From: Candidatus Woesearchaeota archaeon
GTDB lineage: Archaea; Nanobdellota; Nanobdellia; Woesearchaeales; JACPJR01
NCBI GenBank assembly: GCA_016187565.1
Contig: JACPJR010000008.1
Location: 1-60,876, forward strand
DNA length: 60,876 bases
Direction: 5' to 3'
In this document: one piece after another, positions 50,938-60,337 of the stretch
Position numbering within the stretch: position 1 is the stretch's first letter
Layout: every line of letters begins with the position of its first letter
Translations under genes and position numbers: made by a program
The notes under the pieces: generated by a model
The model's input: the letters and a program-made list of their open reading frames with translations, nothing else
Told to the model about the DNA's origin: nothing
The model's database searches: none

Positions 50938-52116
50938 TTAGAGAGGACAACTCTGACAGGATTGTGGAGCTGTTGTTGCTTCAATTGGTGCTAATATTTT
51001 TCTTCCTCCTAAACCTTTCTCTCCAAGACTCATTTCTCCACTACTATCTATTTCGGTAAACATTCGTTTGGTGATAACCCCACTTAGTCCAACCTTTGGT
51101 GTTGGTTTGAGGTAATCCATTGAGGTAAAGTTCTTTCCAGAAAGCGCAAGCTCCTGAAACTTAGGAAAATCAATCCAGGTATGCCATTTGTTGTTTATGT
51201 TGAACTGCTTTTTAGCCATCATAACAGCACGTGATGATACGTGCTCGGTGACGGTCTCATACCCTGGAAGTTCTTTTTCGAGTTCTTTGGCAAAATCAAC
51301 CACTTCTTCGTGATAGGGCATGTTTTCCTTGACAAGTCGTTGACGGGATGCACCAACAAACATATATCCTTTCAGCTCGATAAAATCAGGACTTGCTTTT
51401 TGAATAAGGCGGGCATATTCACTAATATTATCCATATTCATCCCCTTGATGCAGGTAAGCCGAACGGTTGTTCGTTGTTTTTTCTGAGCAAGATATGCAA
51501 GACTTTGCTGCAGGCGTTCCCAGTAATCTCTAAAGAGCGGAACATCAATTGTTTTGAGAAGATCTTTTGTCGGAGCATCAAGACTCACGTAAAGCTGAGT
51601 AACAGGAGCAAGATCTCGAATCTGTTCCGGATATTGTGCATTCGTTACCAAGAAGGTAGAAATCCCTCGCTCATGAAACAAACGGATGAGTTCATTAATT
51701 CTGGGATACGTAATCGGTTCTCCGGTTAACGAAAGGGCAACGTGTTTTATTCTTCGTGATTGTTCATAAACTTTAGGTTTAACTTGTTTATTTCCCTTAA
51801 ACCCCGCCAAGAGGTCATGATGAGCAGACAAACTTGCCTCGAGCACCATGAGGGGATCATCAACCGTCCACTTCCATTCTTTGGAGACTGGTGCTTTATA
51901 GCCACGCCAGCAGAACTGACATCTATTGGCACAGCTCATGGAGGTTGTCATCTGCATGCACTGATAACTCTGAATGCCATAAAAGGTCAATTTATAACAA
52001 CCACCTTCACTTTTCATCATACTCTTTGTCCAGTGGCAGACCTTGACAGCACTATGTTCTCCAACAACGCGATACTGTTGTTTTTCCAATTCCGCACGTG
52101 CTTCAGGGGTTAACAT
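50938..52116 (-). CDS. taw1: tRNA 4-demethylwyosine synthase
   Basis: The 392-residue radical-SAM enzyme makes the tricyclic base at position 37 of tRNA-Phe from 1-methylguanosine and pyruvate. Its radical-SAM cysteines are Cys62, Cys66 and Cys69 (CANRCQFCW), and the second cluster cysteines are Cys27, Cys40 and Cys53, nearly the numbering of Methanocaldococcus Taw1. SLTGEPITYPRINEL and VSLDAPTKDLL are typical. The tail ends in a CQSCP motif. It is followed by the two dph2 frames, suggesting a translation-quality operon. Confidence 0.95.
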   Translation of the reverse strand: MLTPEARAELEKQQYRVVGEHSAVKVCHWTKSMMKSEGGCYKLTFYGIQSYQCMQMTTSMSCANRCQFCWRGYKAPVSKEWKWTVDDPLMVLEASLSAHHDLLAGFKGNKQVKPKVYEQSRRIKHVALSLTGEPITYPRINELIRLFHERGISTFLVTNAQYPEQIRDLAPVTQLYVSLDAPTKDLLKTIDVPLFRDYWERLQQSLAYLAQKKQRTTVRLTCIKGMNMDNISEYARLIQKASPDFIELKGYMFVGASRQRLVKENMPYHEEVVDFAKELEKELPGYETVTEHVSSRAVMMAKKQFNINNKWHTWIDFPKFQELALSGKNFTSMDYLKPTPKVGLSGVITKRMFTEIDSSGEMSLGEKGLGGRKILAPIEATTAPQSCQSCPL

Positions 52117-52183
52117 GGTTACGTAAGCCAGAGAGAATGTTCGTGACGTATTAAAACATTTCGTAATTCCTGTAGTAATCCTC

Positions 52184-52438
52184 TCACTTATATCGGAGCT
52201 TTAAGCCCAACAAAATGAGAGAAAGAATAAGGGTCAAAATATTGGCTATAATTATGGGCCAGGACGTGATCAGTAAACCATAGATCAGCCAAAGGAAAAC
52301 GCCGGTGCTCAGCACCACAAAAAGCCCTAACGAAAGATCCTTAGTATGCTTAGTTGTCCATGTTTTGATAACCTGTGGCACAAACGCAAGTGTCGTGCAT
52401 GCCGCTGCGATAAATCCAATCACTTCGATGATGTCCAT
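52184..52438 (-). CDS. SemiSWEET sugar transporter
   Basis: The 84-residue protein has three membrane helices with the PQ-loop motif in TLAFVPQVIKTWTTKHTKDLSLG and LWLIYGLLITSWPIIIANI, the signature of SemiSWEET. Such proteins form dimers that let sugars move down their gradient. The ATG at 52438 follows a T/C-rich stretch with no strong Shine-Dalgarno. It is divergent from the AbiE-type pair. Substrate cannot be told from sequence. Confidence 0.88.
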   Translation of the reverse strand: MDIIEVIGFIAAACTTLAFVPQVIKTWTTKHTKDLSLGLFVVLSTGVFLWLIYGLLITSWPIIIANILTLILSLILLGLKLRYK

Positions 52439-52560
52439 AGAGAAAAGAAGAGCTATGTTCTATTTATTTGTTATGGCTTTTTACAAAAAGCAAAGCTTTA
52501 AATATATGATATACCTGGATTATGCAAATGACTAACTTTGGTTAATTATAAACGATTATC

Positions 52561-53220
52561 ATGGGACTTGCCATACCGCTTGCATTACGGATGAAGAAAG
52601 AATCACATCGAAAGATAGCTGCTGCGCAAGACATAGTTGTTAAAGAGGTCTATGGCATGTTTAATAACGCAGTCTTTCACGGTGGAACTGCCATCTGGAG
52701 ATGTTACGTAGGAAAAAGATTTTCAGAAGATCTTGATTTTTATCTCCCACGGGAGGTTACCAAAATAAATGAGCTGTTCAACAGACTTGCGAAAAAAGGA
52801 TTTACTCTCAAAAAAAGAAAAATTGCTGCGAATAGTGTTTATTCAGAAATGACGTTAGAACGGGTGAACCTTAGATTCGAAGCAACCTTTCAGAAAAAAA
52901 AGGGGCATCTGCTCGATTATGAGAATATAGACGGAACATTCACCAGTGTCTATTCCTTAACACCTGAGGAGTTCATCATCGAAAAGGTTCATGCCTATCT
53001 GAAACGAAGAAAAATACGAGATCTGTATGACCTTTTTTTCTTAACACCGTCCGTGACAAATCAGGAAAGCGTAGCACCCTACCTCCAACAGCTGATGAAA
53101 CAGTACCAAGAACCACTTGATAAACAGGATCTTAAAACAACCATCCTTGAAGGAATTATCCCTCAAGCAAAGGATATGCTCGAGTACTTGAAGAGAAAAT
53201 GGCGAAGCAAAAACACCTAG
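52561..53220 (+). CDS. abiEii: AbiEii-type nucleotidyltransferase toxin
   Basis: The 219-residue protein has the DNA-polymerase-beta-like nucleotidyltransferase motif FHGGTAIWRCYVGKRFSEDLDFYL (shown in part: GGTA...SEDLDF), LTPEEFIIEKVHAYLKRRK and RDLYDLFFL, as in AbiEii/Type IV toxins. These transfer nucleotides to tRNA or another target and can abort phage infection. The toxin gene comes first and the antitoxin-like gene second, with a 22-nt overlap, the reverse of the usual abiEi-abiEii order. ATTATAAAC lies only about 12 nt before the ATG; the better TATA-like word is about 60 nt upstream. Confidence 0.85.
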   Translation: MGLAIPLALRMKKESHRKIAAAQDIVVKEVYGMFNNAVFHGGTAIWRCYVGKRFSEDLDFYLPREVTKINELFNRLAKKGFTLKKRKIAANSVYSEMTLERVNLRFEATFQKKKGHLLDYENIDGTFTSVYSLTPEEFIIEKVHAYLKRRKIRDLYDLFFLTPSVTNQESVAPYLQQLMKQYQEPLDKQDLKTTILEGIIPQAKDMLEYLKRKWRSKNT

Positions 53221-53822
53221 AACGGACTGAGCAGCTCTTCAAAAAAAGCCCTGTTGTCTTTTTCTCTGATATCAATCGTATTGTGAAGGACAAGAAGAAC
53301 ACAGCCTATGCAAAACAACTACTCAATTCCTTGGTAAAAAAAAGAAGAGTAAAAAGGATAACCAAAGGATGTTACACCCTCTTTGATGATGTGGGATTAA
53401 GCGTGCTTTGTTTCAAACCTTCTTACCTTGGCCTTCAGTCAGCACTTAGTTTTCATGGATTATGGGAGCAAGAAACCATTCCGGTGGTTATTACGGCAAA
53501 CCCGGTACGACAGGGGATAAGAAAATGCATGGGGATGAATGTGCTTATCAGAAAATCTAACAAAAAATATATTTTTGGCTATGAATTTGTGGATGATGCT
53601 GGATATTATCTCCCGTATTCGGATATCGAAAAATCATTCATAGACTTTTTTGTCTTCAGAGAAAAACTATCCCCAGAACTTATCGAGACGTTTAAAAAAA
53701 AGATAGATGTCAAGAGATTAAAAAGGTACCTTTCTGTCTATCCAAAACGAATCAACATAAAAGTCATAAATGCGCTAGCGAAACGTGACAAAAAGCATAC
53801 TCCAGCAAAAAGCAAGGTTTAA
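53199..53822 (+). CDS. abiEi: AbiEi-type antitoxin/transcriptional regulator
   Basis: The 207-residue protein begins with a winged-helix segment (FFSDINRIVKDKKNTAYAKQ, KRRVKRITKGCYTLF), then a domain typical of AbiEi (PSYLGLQSALSFHGLWEQ, with DAGYYLPYSDIEKSFIDFF). AbiEi proteins repress their operon and neutralise AbiEii without direct binding. The ATG lies inside the toxin gene, 22 nt before its stop. The C-terminal tail is basic. Together the pair makes a Type IV toxin-antitoxin system. Confidence 0.8.
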   Translation: MAKQKHLERTEQLFKKSPVVFFSDINRIVKDKKNTAYAKQLLNSLVKKRRVKRITKGCYTLFDDVGLSVLCFKPSYLGLQSALSFHGLWEQETIPVVITANPVRQGIRKCMGMNVLIRKSNKKYIFGYEFVDDAGYYLPYSDIEKSFIDFFVFREKLSPELIETFKKKIDVKRLKRYLSVYPKRINIKVINALAKRDKKHTPAKSKV

Positions 53823-53849
53823 ATAGACTTCCTTTATCTCGCTGAACGA

Positions 53850-54431
53850 ATGGACAGAGCAAAACAGGTACTTGATGAAATCGAACAAATGGCACAGCAG
53901 CAGTTTCTTCCCCTTGTTGGAAGAGCAAAGGGAAAAATTCTCCATGAGTTAATAAAAAAACATAAGGTAAACTATATTCTTGAAGTCGGAACGCTCTTTG
54001 GCTATTCAGCAATTCTCATGGCACAAGCTCTTCCCGAAGACGGAAAAATCACAACCATTGAGATTGACGCACATCACACGACAGTTGCAGAGCAAATGAT
54101 TGCAAAGGCTGGATTGAGCAAGAAGATTACCGTTATGCATGGCGATGCCCTTGAGATTTTGCCGCAACTCTCTGATTTGTTTGACCTTATTTTCCTTGAT
54201 GCGCAGAAAACGCAGTATAGTGATTATCTTAAACACCTCGAGAAAAACCTCAAGCCAGGTAGTGTTCTCGTCGCTGATAATGTGGGCATCTTTCGTGATA
54301 AAGTTCAAGATTATCTTAAGCTTGTAAAACATTCGGGAAAATATGAAAGTAAAACAATTATCGTTCCATTAGGACTTCGTGAAGGGAATGATGCTATGGA
54401 AGTAAGCATCAGAAAAGAGATAAATAAATAA
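53850..54431 (+). CDS. Class I SAM O-methyltransferase (catechol-OMT-like)
   Basis: The 193-residue protein has the SAM motif ILEVGTLFGYSAILMAQALP (about 44-63), the acidic strand-2 end TTIEIDAHH, HGDALEILPQL, the metal-binding LIFLDAQKTQYSDYL and SVLVADNVGIF. This is the Mg2+-dependent O-methyltransferase family (COMT/CCoAOMT-like); the acceptor is unknown. TTTAAATAG, overlapping the stop of abiEi, is centred 28 nt before the ATG, so it has its own leaderless promoter rather than belonging to the toxin-antitoxin operon. Confidence 0.87.
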   Translation: MDRAKQVLDEIEQMAQQQFLPLVGRAKGKILHELIKKHKVNYILEVGTLFGYSAILMAQALPEDGKITTIEIDAHHTTVAEQMIAKAGLSKKITVMHGDALEILPQLSDLFDLIFLDAQKTQYSDYLKHLEKNLKPGSVLVADNVGIFRDKVQDYLKLVKHSGKYESKTIIVPLGLREGNDAMEVSIRKEINK

Positions 54432-54458
54432 GAAGGGAAATAAAGGAAGGAGGGGGGA

Positions 54459-55697
54459 ATGATGGAATGGCGTGTTCTTGCCAATGATGGCATGCATGAG
54501 CGTGGTGTAGAAAAACTCACTGAGGCGGGATTTAAAGTTGATACCGAGCACCGCGATCTTGATGGATTGGTTGCTGCAATTGGAGACTATGATGCACTCA
54601 TTGTCAGAAGCGCAACATCGCTTAAGGGTGATGAAGGAATGCGAGTATTTGCAGCAGGCGCAGATCGTTTGAAAGTCGTTGTCAGAGGTGGTACCGGTGT
54701 TGATAGTATTGATCTCAATGCTGCAGCGCACTATGGTGTTGGAGTTCTTAATACACCGGCTGCAAATACAACCTCGGTGGCAGAATTGGTCTTTGGTATG
54801 ATGCTTGCTTATGCCCGTCACATTCCTGAAGCAGATGCAGCAACACAAGCAGGAGAATGGAAAAAATCCAGACTCGAGGGAACAGAGCTTCGAGGAAAAA
54901 CATTAGGAATCATCGGCTGTGGAAATATCGGGAGAGAGGTTGCTCATCTTGGATTAGCATTCCATATGACTGTCGTTGGCTATGATCCCCTCAGACCATC
55001 TGGAACAAGTATTCACTATGTGGATAGTATTGAGGAGGTTTTACGAGGGGCAGATTATGTAACGATTCATACACCTGCTCAGAGAGATGGAAGACCCCTT
55101 ATCGATTCTGAGCAATTAGGATATATGAAGCGGACGGCTGTACTGATCAACACTGCACGAGGAAGTTTGATAAACGAGGAAACTGTTGCTACTGCTGTCC
55201 GTGAAGGAAGGCTTGGTGGAGTCTGCTGTGATGTGTATCATCAAGAAAAAAAGGGTACCCAGTTATTTACAAGCCCCCTCATAGGTATAGGACAACGAGG
55301 AGTTCTGACACCACATCTTGGTGCATCAACGGTTGAGGCACAGGAGCGTGTTGCTCTGGAAGCTGCGGGGTATATTATAGAGTGTCTTTCATTAGATCCT
55401 CCACAAGTTGATGGGAATATCTATGCCCGCTTTGCCAATGCACAAAATAGATCAAGAGCACTACCAGTAGATGTTGTATTCATCCACCAGTATGATAGGC
55501 CGGGAGTTAATGGCGAAGTAGGAACGGTCTTAGGAAACTATGATATCAACATCAATACCAACACGGTTGTTCCCCTAAGAGAAGGAACTGCATTAGCCGT
55601 GTATCGTACTGATCATCCGGTTACTTCTATGGCAAGAGATCAATTAAGAACATTAGATGGTGTTCTGCGGGTAAAAAACAATCCTTTGCACGTTTAA
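54459..55697 (+). CDS. serA: D-3-phosphoglycerate dehydrogenase
   Basis: The 412-residue protein catalyses the first step of serine synthesis. It shows the substrate-binding start DGLVAAIGDYDALIVRSATSL, the NAD motif GIIGCGNIGREVA (about 143-155), the catalytic Arg in NTARGSLINE, the Glu region and the His in TPHLGASTVEAQ. The C-terminal about 75 residues form an ACT domain (VVFIHQYDRPGVNGEVG), which usually gives serine feedback. GGAGGGGGGA precedes the first ATG; ATG 54462 is an alternative. It lies 27 nt after the O-methyltransferase gene. Arg clearly exceeds Lys. Confidence 0.93.
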   Translation: MMEWRVLANDGMHERGVEKLTEAGFKVDTEHRDLDGLVAAIGDYDALIVRSATSLKGDEGMRVFAAGADRLKVVVRGGTGVDSIDLNAAAHYGVGVLNTPAANTTSVAELVFGMMLAYARHIPEADAATQAGEWKKSRLEGTELRGKTLGIIGCGNIGREVAHLGLAFHMTVVGYDPLRPSGTSIHYVDSIEEVLRGADYVTIHTPAQRDGRPLIDSEQLGYMKRTAVLINTARGSLINEETVATAVREGRLGGVCCDVYHQEKKGTQLFTSPLIGIGQRGVLTPHLGASTVEAQERVALEAAGYIIECLSLDPPQVDGNIYARFANAQNRSRALPVDVVFIHQYDRPGVNGEVGTVLGNYDININTNTVVPLREGTALAVYRTDHPVTSMARDQLRTLDGVLRVKNNPLHV

Positions 55698-55815
55698 GCA
55701 CACCAGAATCCTTTTTTATTTTTCTTTCCCTTCTGTTTCTCTCTCCTCTCTCAATAATTAAGTTTATAAAGATCCTCTATTCCCCTGCTGGCTATCCTTA
55801 AAAAGAGAGGGAATA

Positions 55816-57561
55816 ATGGCGAAAGCATCTAAACCAGTCGTGAAAGAAGTTGAGCATTCAGCAGATTTAAATGAATTTATGGACAAAAAAGAGATTACTG
55901 ATAGTGCTACAAAAGCCTATGAAATGGCGAAACAACAGCGAGAGATTTCAGTAGCTGAATTCTTTGAAAAAAACAGACATCTCTTGGGATTTGATAATAA
56001 GCGAAAAGCATTGATGACCGCCATCAAAGAAGCTGTTGATAATAGCCTGGACGCATGCGAAGAGGCGAGAATTTTACCTGAAGTAATGGTTGAAATCGTT
56101 GATATGGGGAATGAGCGTTTCCGTGTTATTGTTGAAGACAATGGTCCTGGCATTGTGAAAAAACAGATCCCTAATATCTTTGCAAAATTGTTGTATGGTA
56201 GTAAGTTCCACAGATTACGCCAATCGCGTGGACAACAGGGAATCGGTATTTCTGCTGCTGCTCTGTATGGCCAGCTCACCACCGGAAGACCAATCAAGAT
56301 TACCTCAAAGATCGGCAAGAATCATAAGGCCCATTACTATGAATTACAGATTGACACCCAAAACAATAAGCCAGAGATTATCAAGGACGATGAATTTGAT
56401 TGGGAAAAGGAACATGGTACACGCGTTGAGTTGGACCTTGAAGGCTCATACCTAAAAGGCGGCCAATCGGTTGATGAATATCTGAAAGAAACTGCCATTG
56501 TCAATCCCCATGTAACGATTATTTATACTAACCCAAAAGCAGAACAGCTTATTTTTCCTCGAGCAAGTGAAGAGTTGCCCAGAGAAGCACAGGAAATCAA
56601 GCCACATCCTTATGGTGTTGAGCTTGGTATGCTGATGAAGATGCTCAAGTATACTGAAACACGGACATTGCAGAGTTTTTTGACAAACGAATTCTCCCGT
56701 GTTGGTCCAGGAACAGCGAAACAGATCTGTGAAAATGCTGCATTACTTCCTACGACGTCTCCGTCGCAGATGAGCAGAGAGATGGCAGATAAACTCATGG
56801 AAGGTATCCGGAAAACAAGGCTCATCATTCCACCATCTGACTGTGTTGTTCCTATCGGAAGCGATCTGCTTGAGAAAGGGTTACGTAAAGAAATCAATGC
56901 TGAATTTTATACCTCAGTAACACGGCCTCCTGCAGTCTACCGAGGAAATCCTTTTATCATTGAAGCAGGACTAGCTTTCGGTGGTTCTCAAGGAGCAGAA
57001 GAGCCTATGCGAGTGATGCGATTCGCCAATAGAGTCCCACTCTTGTATCAGCAGGGTGCCTGTGCAGTTACAAAATCAATTACATCAACCAACTGGCGTT
57101 CCTATGGGTTGAGTCAAAGTACCGGAGCATTGCCGATAGGAGCATGTAGTATCATTGTTCATATTGGCTCTGTCTGGGTTCCCTTTACCTCAGAAAGCAA
57201 AGAAGCAATTGCTCATTATCCTGAAATAATTAAAGAGATTAAACTGGCATTGCAGGAATGTGGCAGAAAACTGTATTCATACCTTGCAAAGAAACGACGG
57301 GTTGGCGATGAACTCAAAAAACGTGGTTATATTGAAACGTATATTCCCCATGTCAGCGAAGCCCTCAAAGAGATTTTAGCATTGAAAAATTCGGAAAAAG
57401 AAACTGTTGAGGAAAACCTAAAAGTCATCCTTGAGAAGACACGAGGAAAGATTGACTTTACTCGTTTTGATGCTGACGCAAGTGAAGATTATGATGAAAG
57501 TCTTGCAAAGTTAGGACGACAAGAAGATAAAGATGAAGATATCAATGAAGAAGAATCCTAA
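55816..57561 (+). CDS. top6B: DNA topoisomerase VI subunit B
   Basis: The 581-residue GHKL ATPase drives DNA strand passage. Its Bergerat ATP site shows [28 protein letters not shown] and the [15 protein letters not shown] lid, with the switch lysine expected in the transducer domain. GAGAGGGAATA precedes the ATG, and AGTTTATAAAG lies about 55 nt upstream, so this gene has a leader. The C-terminal 60 residues are acidic ([12 protein letters not shown]). It is followed 80 nt downstream by top6A. Confidence 0.96.
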   Translation: MAKASKPVVKEVEHSADLNEFMDKKEITDSATKAYEMAKQQREISVAEFFEKNRHLLGFDNKRKALMTAIKEAVDNSLDACEEARILPEVMVEIVDMGNERFRVIVEDNGPGIVKKQIPNIFAKLLYGSKFHRLRQSRGQQGIGISAAALYGQLTTGRPIKITSKIGKNHKAHYYELQIDTQNNKPEIIKDDEFDWEKEHGTRVELDLEGSYLKGGQSVDEYLKETAIVNPHVTIIYTNPKAEQLIFPRASEELPREAQEIKPHPYGVELGMLMKMLKYTETRTLQSFLTNEFSRVGPGTAKQICENAALLPTTSPSQMSREMADKLMEGIRKTRLIIPPSDCVVPIGSDLLEKGLRKEINAEFYTSVTRPPAVYRGNPFIIEAGLAFGGSQGAEEPMRVMRFANRVPLLYQQGACAVTKSITSTNWRSYGLSQSTGALPIGACSIIVHIGSVWVPFTSESKEAIAHYPEIIKEIKLALQECGRKLYSYLAKKRRVGDELKKRGYIETYIPHVSEALKEILALKNSEKETVEENLKVILEKTRGKIDFTRFDADASEDYDESLAKLGRQEDKDEDINEEES

Positions 57562-57641
57562 TAATACAATAAAATAAACCACATTTAAACAGATAAAAAT
57601 AAAGAGAGACAAGGAAAGTAAAACTGATGATGTGATTATCA

Positions 57642-58727
57642 ATGGCAAAAAAAGTTGTCGATCAATTACGGGAAATTGCACATGCTATCTATGGAGATAT
57701 CATTAAAAAGAAGAACCCCTCAGTCAGCATGCCGCTTCGTTCATTGCAAAATGTAAAGTACAACGAAACAGAAGGGTACTTCGAACTCGTTGGGAAGGCA
57801 AAAGAAAGAACATTGACGGCTTCAACAGTAAAGACCTTTGCACAAACCCTGCGAATGATGGCACTCTCAAAGAGTTTGATTGAGACTGATGACATTGCCA
57901 CAAAGAGAGAAGCCTATTATGTGAGCAAAAACTGGGAAGAGGCACGTTTCAATGAACAACCAGAATCCGATATGATCATGGATGACGTTGAAGCCATGCT
58001 CATGGTCAATCGAGAACAGATTGGCTTTATTCCTGAAGAAAAAGGAGGCGACATTGCAGGAAGGCTTATTGTCATTGATAAAGACCAGGATACCGGAAAA
58101 GAGTTGAAGATAGACTGTACCAAGATGGGGTCTGGTGCTTATTCGATTCCTAGCTCTGTAGAAGAATTGCAGTTTGAAACCACTGCCAAATTCATTCTCG
58201 CAATCGAAACAGCAGGTATGTTCCAACGTTTGGTAAAACACAATTACTGGAAAAAGGCAAATTGTATTTTGATCTCCTTGGGAGGGGTTCCCACACGGTC
58301 ATGCCGAAGATTCATTCGACGGTTAAGTGATGAGAAAAAATTGCCCGTCTATGTCTTTACTGATGGAGATCCGTATGGATATCTCAATATTTATCGAACA
58401 TTAAAGGTTGGGAGTGGTAATGCTGCACACATCAATAAGTTTTTCTGTGTTCCTAGTGCCCAATTTTTAGGGATTACTCCACAAGACATTCTCGATTATA
58501 AGTTGCCAACACATCCCCTTAAAGATGTTGATATCAAACGAGTAAAGGATGGTATGAAAAATGACCCCTTTGTAATCCATTACAAAGAATGGCAGGCTGC
58601 ACTGAAACAACTAACTGACATGAGAAAACGTGCAGAACAGCAGGCATTAGCTAAATGGGGATTGAACTATGTCATTGATAAATACCTTCCAGATAAAACA
58701 ACCAACCCAAAAACATGGTTGCCATAA
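57642..58727 (+). CDS. top6A: DNA topoisomerase VI subunit A (Spo11-like)
   Basis: The 361-residue catalytic subunit cuts both DNA strands. The active-site Tyr lies in REAYYVSKNWEEARF (about 88), and the Toprim metal residues are Glu in AIETAGMF and Asp-x-Asp in FTDGDPYG (about 246). Its order after top6B is normal for archaea. An 80-bp spacer with the A+T-rich CATTTAAAC separates them, so a separate promoter is possible, but no other gene intervenes. Confidence 0.96.
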   Translation: MAKKVVDQLREIAHAIYGDIIKKKNPSVSMPLRSLQNVKYNETEGYFELVGKAKERTLTASTVKTFAQTLRMMALSKSLIETDDIATKREAYYVSKNWEEARFNEQPESDMIMDDVEAMLMVNREQIGFIPEEKGGDIAGRLIVIDKDQDTGKELKIDCTKMGSGAYSIPSSVEELQFETTAKFILAIETAGMFQRLVKHNYWKKANCILISLGGVPTRSCRRFIRRLSDEKKLPVYVFTDGDPYGYLNIYRTLKVGSGNAAHINKFFCVPSAQFLGITPQDILDYKLPTHPLKDVDIKRVKDGMKNDPFVIHYKEWQAALKQLTDMRKRAEQQALAKWGLNYVIDKYLPDKTTNPKTWLP

Positions 58728-58814
58728 TCATACAGTAATCAGTATTCATTATTCTCGGAAAACATGCTTACAAAGAAAGTAACTCTTATATAGACCAAAA
58801 AAATACTCTTACCA

Positions 58815-59414
58815 ATGATAAGCGTAAAAGATATGCGAGCACGTGAACAAAGTGCTGGAGTTCCGTCACAAATACTCATGGGTCGTGCAGGTACTACGGT
58901 AGTTACTGAACTGAAACAAAAGCTCGCTATTACCAAGAAACAGATTTTGGTGGTTTGTTATCATGGGAATAATGGTGGCGATGGATTCGTTGTTGCCAAT
59001 CTTCTCAGCAAAGAAGCAGAGGTTGATGTCCTTTTTCTTGGAGATGAGGAGAAATTAAGGGATCCTGCACGGCACTATTACAAAGAGGTCGTTGACAATC
59101 CGATTATCCAGTTCGTTGATGCTGAAACTGCTGATTTTTCTTCATATGCTGTCATTATCGATGCCATTTTTGGGATTGGATTTACGGGCAAGCTCCCTGA
59201 AGAGATTTATGATGTTGTCCATGCAATAAACGCGTCATCTGCGTATAAGGTATCTGTTGATGTTCCTACGGGTTTGAATGCTGATACGGGTGAGGGAACA
59301 GAACAATCAGTGCAGGCTGACTTGATTGTCACCTTTCATGACACAAAGCCAGGACTTGAGCAGTTCAAAGAAAAAGTAGTTGTCGCTGATATTGGGCTTG
59401 GCCAGTCTTCATGA
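58815..59414 (+). CDS. nnrE: NAD(P)HX epimerase (YjeF N-terminal domain)
   Basis: The 199-residue protein has the Rossmann-like epimerase pattern VVCYHGNNGGDGFVVANLL (about 45-63), IIDAIFGIGFTGKL and YKVSVDVPTGLNADTG, with the K+/Asp region DLIVTFHDTKPGL. It repairs hydrated NADH/NADPH by epimerisation. The usual C-terminal kinase (NnrD) is absent, so a separate NnrD is expected elsewhere. CTTATATAG is centred 26 nt before the ATG, giving a leaderless transcript. Confidence 0.9.
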   Translation: MISVKDMRAREQSAGVPSQILMGRAGTTVVTELKQKLAITKKQILVVCYHGNNGGDGFVVANLLSKEAEVDVLFLGDEEKLRDPARHYYKEVVDNPIIQFVDAETADFSSYAVIIDAIFGIGFTGKLPEEIYDVVHAINASSAYKVSVDVPTGLNADTGEGTEQSVQADLIVTFHDTKPGLEQFKEKVVVADIGLGQSS

Positions 59415-59443
59415 TCCAAAAATGAGTTCTGAGTACTCGTTTC

Positions 59444-60178
59444 TCACGAATGTTGTTCACGAAACATCGTTGCAGGATCAAATTGAAATTTTATTTGTAT
59501 AAAATAAGGACCAACAGGATCCCGACGATGAGAAACATCAAAGGGTTGACTTGCCAAGGGAATAGATAATGTATACGCTCCTGCGCGGTTACACCTTCCA
59601 AGATCTTGTTTTGCATCGATGACCTCTACGAAAGCATTTGTGCTATCACTCCACACATTATATCCCACAGACATTGTATTAAGAACTCCATTGCCATCAA
59701 CACGAAGTGGACTATCGGCAGCTACACACAAACTGTTTTCTATGGCGTAAAGTTTGATAGTTCTGGGGACGCTCAGCTTTTCATCTAGCCGCCAACGTCT
59801 TGGCGTATATTCCAACACTTCACCAGTCGGAGTAACACCCTGATGATTTCTCCGAGTTAAGGAATCGTAAAATCGCCGCAAGAAAGGATCGTTGCTCCTC
59901 TGAATCTCAGAAAGCAGGTCAATTGAACGTATGGCTCGACCTTCATCTGACTGCAGCGTATCACGAACAGTATCGGTAAGATCAATAACCTTCCGTGTTT
60001 CTATTCTTCGTGAAGCATTTTCACCGGAGCTGCTCCCTGGTGGGAATTCACTCATATATTGTTCCCATGAATGCTCTTGATACGTCCCATCTGCTTGTTG
60101 ATAAGAACGGACAACCCCATACAGTCCCGCGTCTTGTAAGGAATCAGCAAGAGCTGTTGGCTTGAGTATTCGTGACAT
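59444..60178 (-). CDS. Hypothetical protein (244 aa), Arg-rich orphan
   Basis: No family recognised. It is soluble. The N-terminal 60 residues are polar and Ser/Gly-rich (EFPPGSSSGENASRR), the middle is helical and Arg-rich (IQRSNDPFLRRFYDSLTRRN), and the C-terminal half is beta-type (TIKLYAIENSLCVAADSPL, PYFIQIKFQFDP). Hand count gives 23 Arg and 6 Lys. A TATA box (TATATAAAT on the minus strand) is centred about 26 nt before the ATG, so a leaderless transcript is likely. It converges on nnrE. Confidence 0.65.
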   Translation of the reverse strand: MSRILKPTALADSLQDAGLYGVVRSYQQADGTYQEHSWEQYMSEFPPGSSSGENASRRIETRKVIDLTDTVRDTLQSDEGRAIRSIDLLSEIQRSNDPFLRRFYDSLTRRNHQGVTPTGEVLEYTPRRWRLDEKLSVPRTIKLYAIENSLCVAADSPLRVDGNGVLNTMSVGYNVWSDSTNAFVEVIDAKQDLGRCNRAGAYTLSIPLASQPFDVSHRRDPVGPYFIQIKFQFDPATMFREQHS

Positions 60179-60246
60179 AGGGCTAAGAAAATAGGTTGTA
60201 TATATAAATATTTCGCTACTTAGCGGTGGTTAATAGGAAGAAATTA

Positions 60247-60320
60247 GGAAGGTATCCTGCGGAACCTTCCGAATTAAACGGACCCGGAGGCAACGGAAAT
60301 CAACGATTTCCTGGCCTCCG
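60247..60320. ncRNA. GC-rich structured patch beside tRNA-Arg (two stable hairpins)
   Basis: Hairpin 1 pairs GGAAGGT (60247-60253) with ACCTTCC (60264-60270). Hairpin 2 pairs CGGAGGC with GCCTCCG (60285-60320), extended by GGAAATC/GATTTCC around an AAC loop. Between and in the second hairpin lies ACGGACCCGGAGG (60278-60290), an exact 13-bp copy of the tRNA-Arg 3' end region (60337-60349). The local G+C content is far above the surroundings. It may be the trailer of the tRNA transcript, a small RNA or an integration scar; expression is unproved. Confidence 0.4.
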
Positions 60321-60337
60321 TTTCCTTCACAAAGTTA

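Noticed and set aside
54369-54848. Long minus-strand frame opposite serA
   Set aside because: It is antisense to the strongly coding serA and O-methyltransferase genes, rich in Cys and Ile from reverse-strand codon bias, and has no promoter or ribosome signal.
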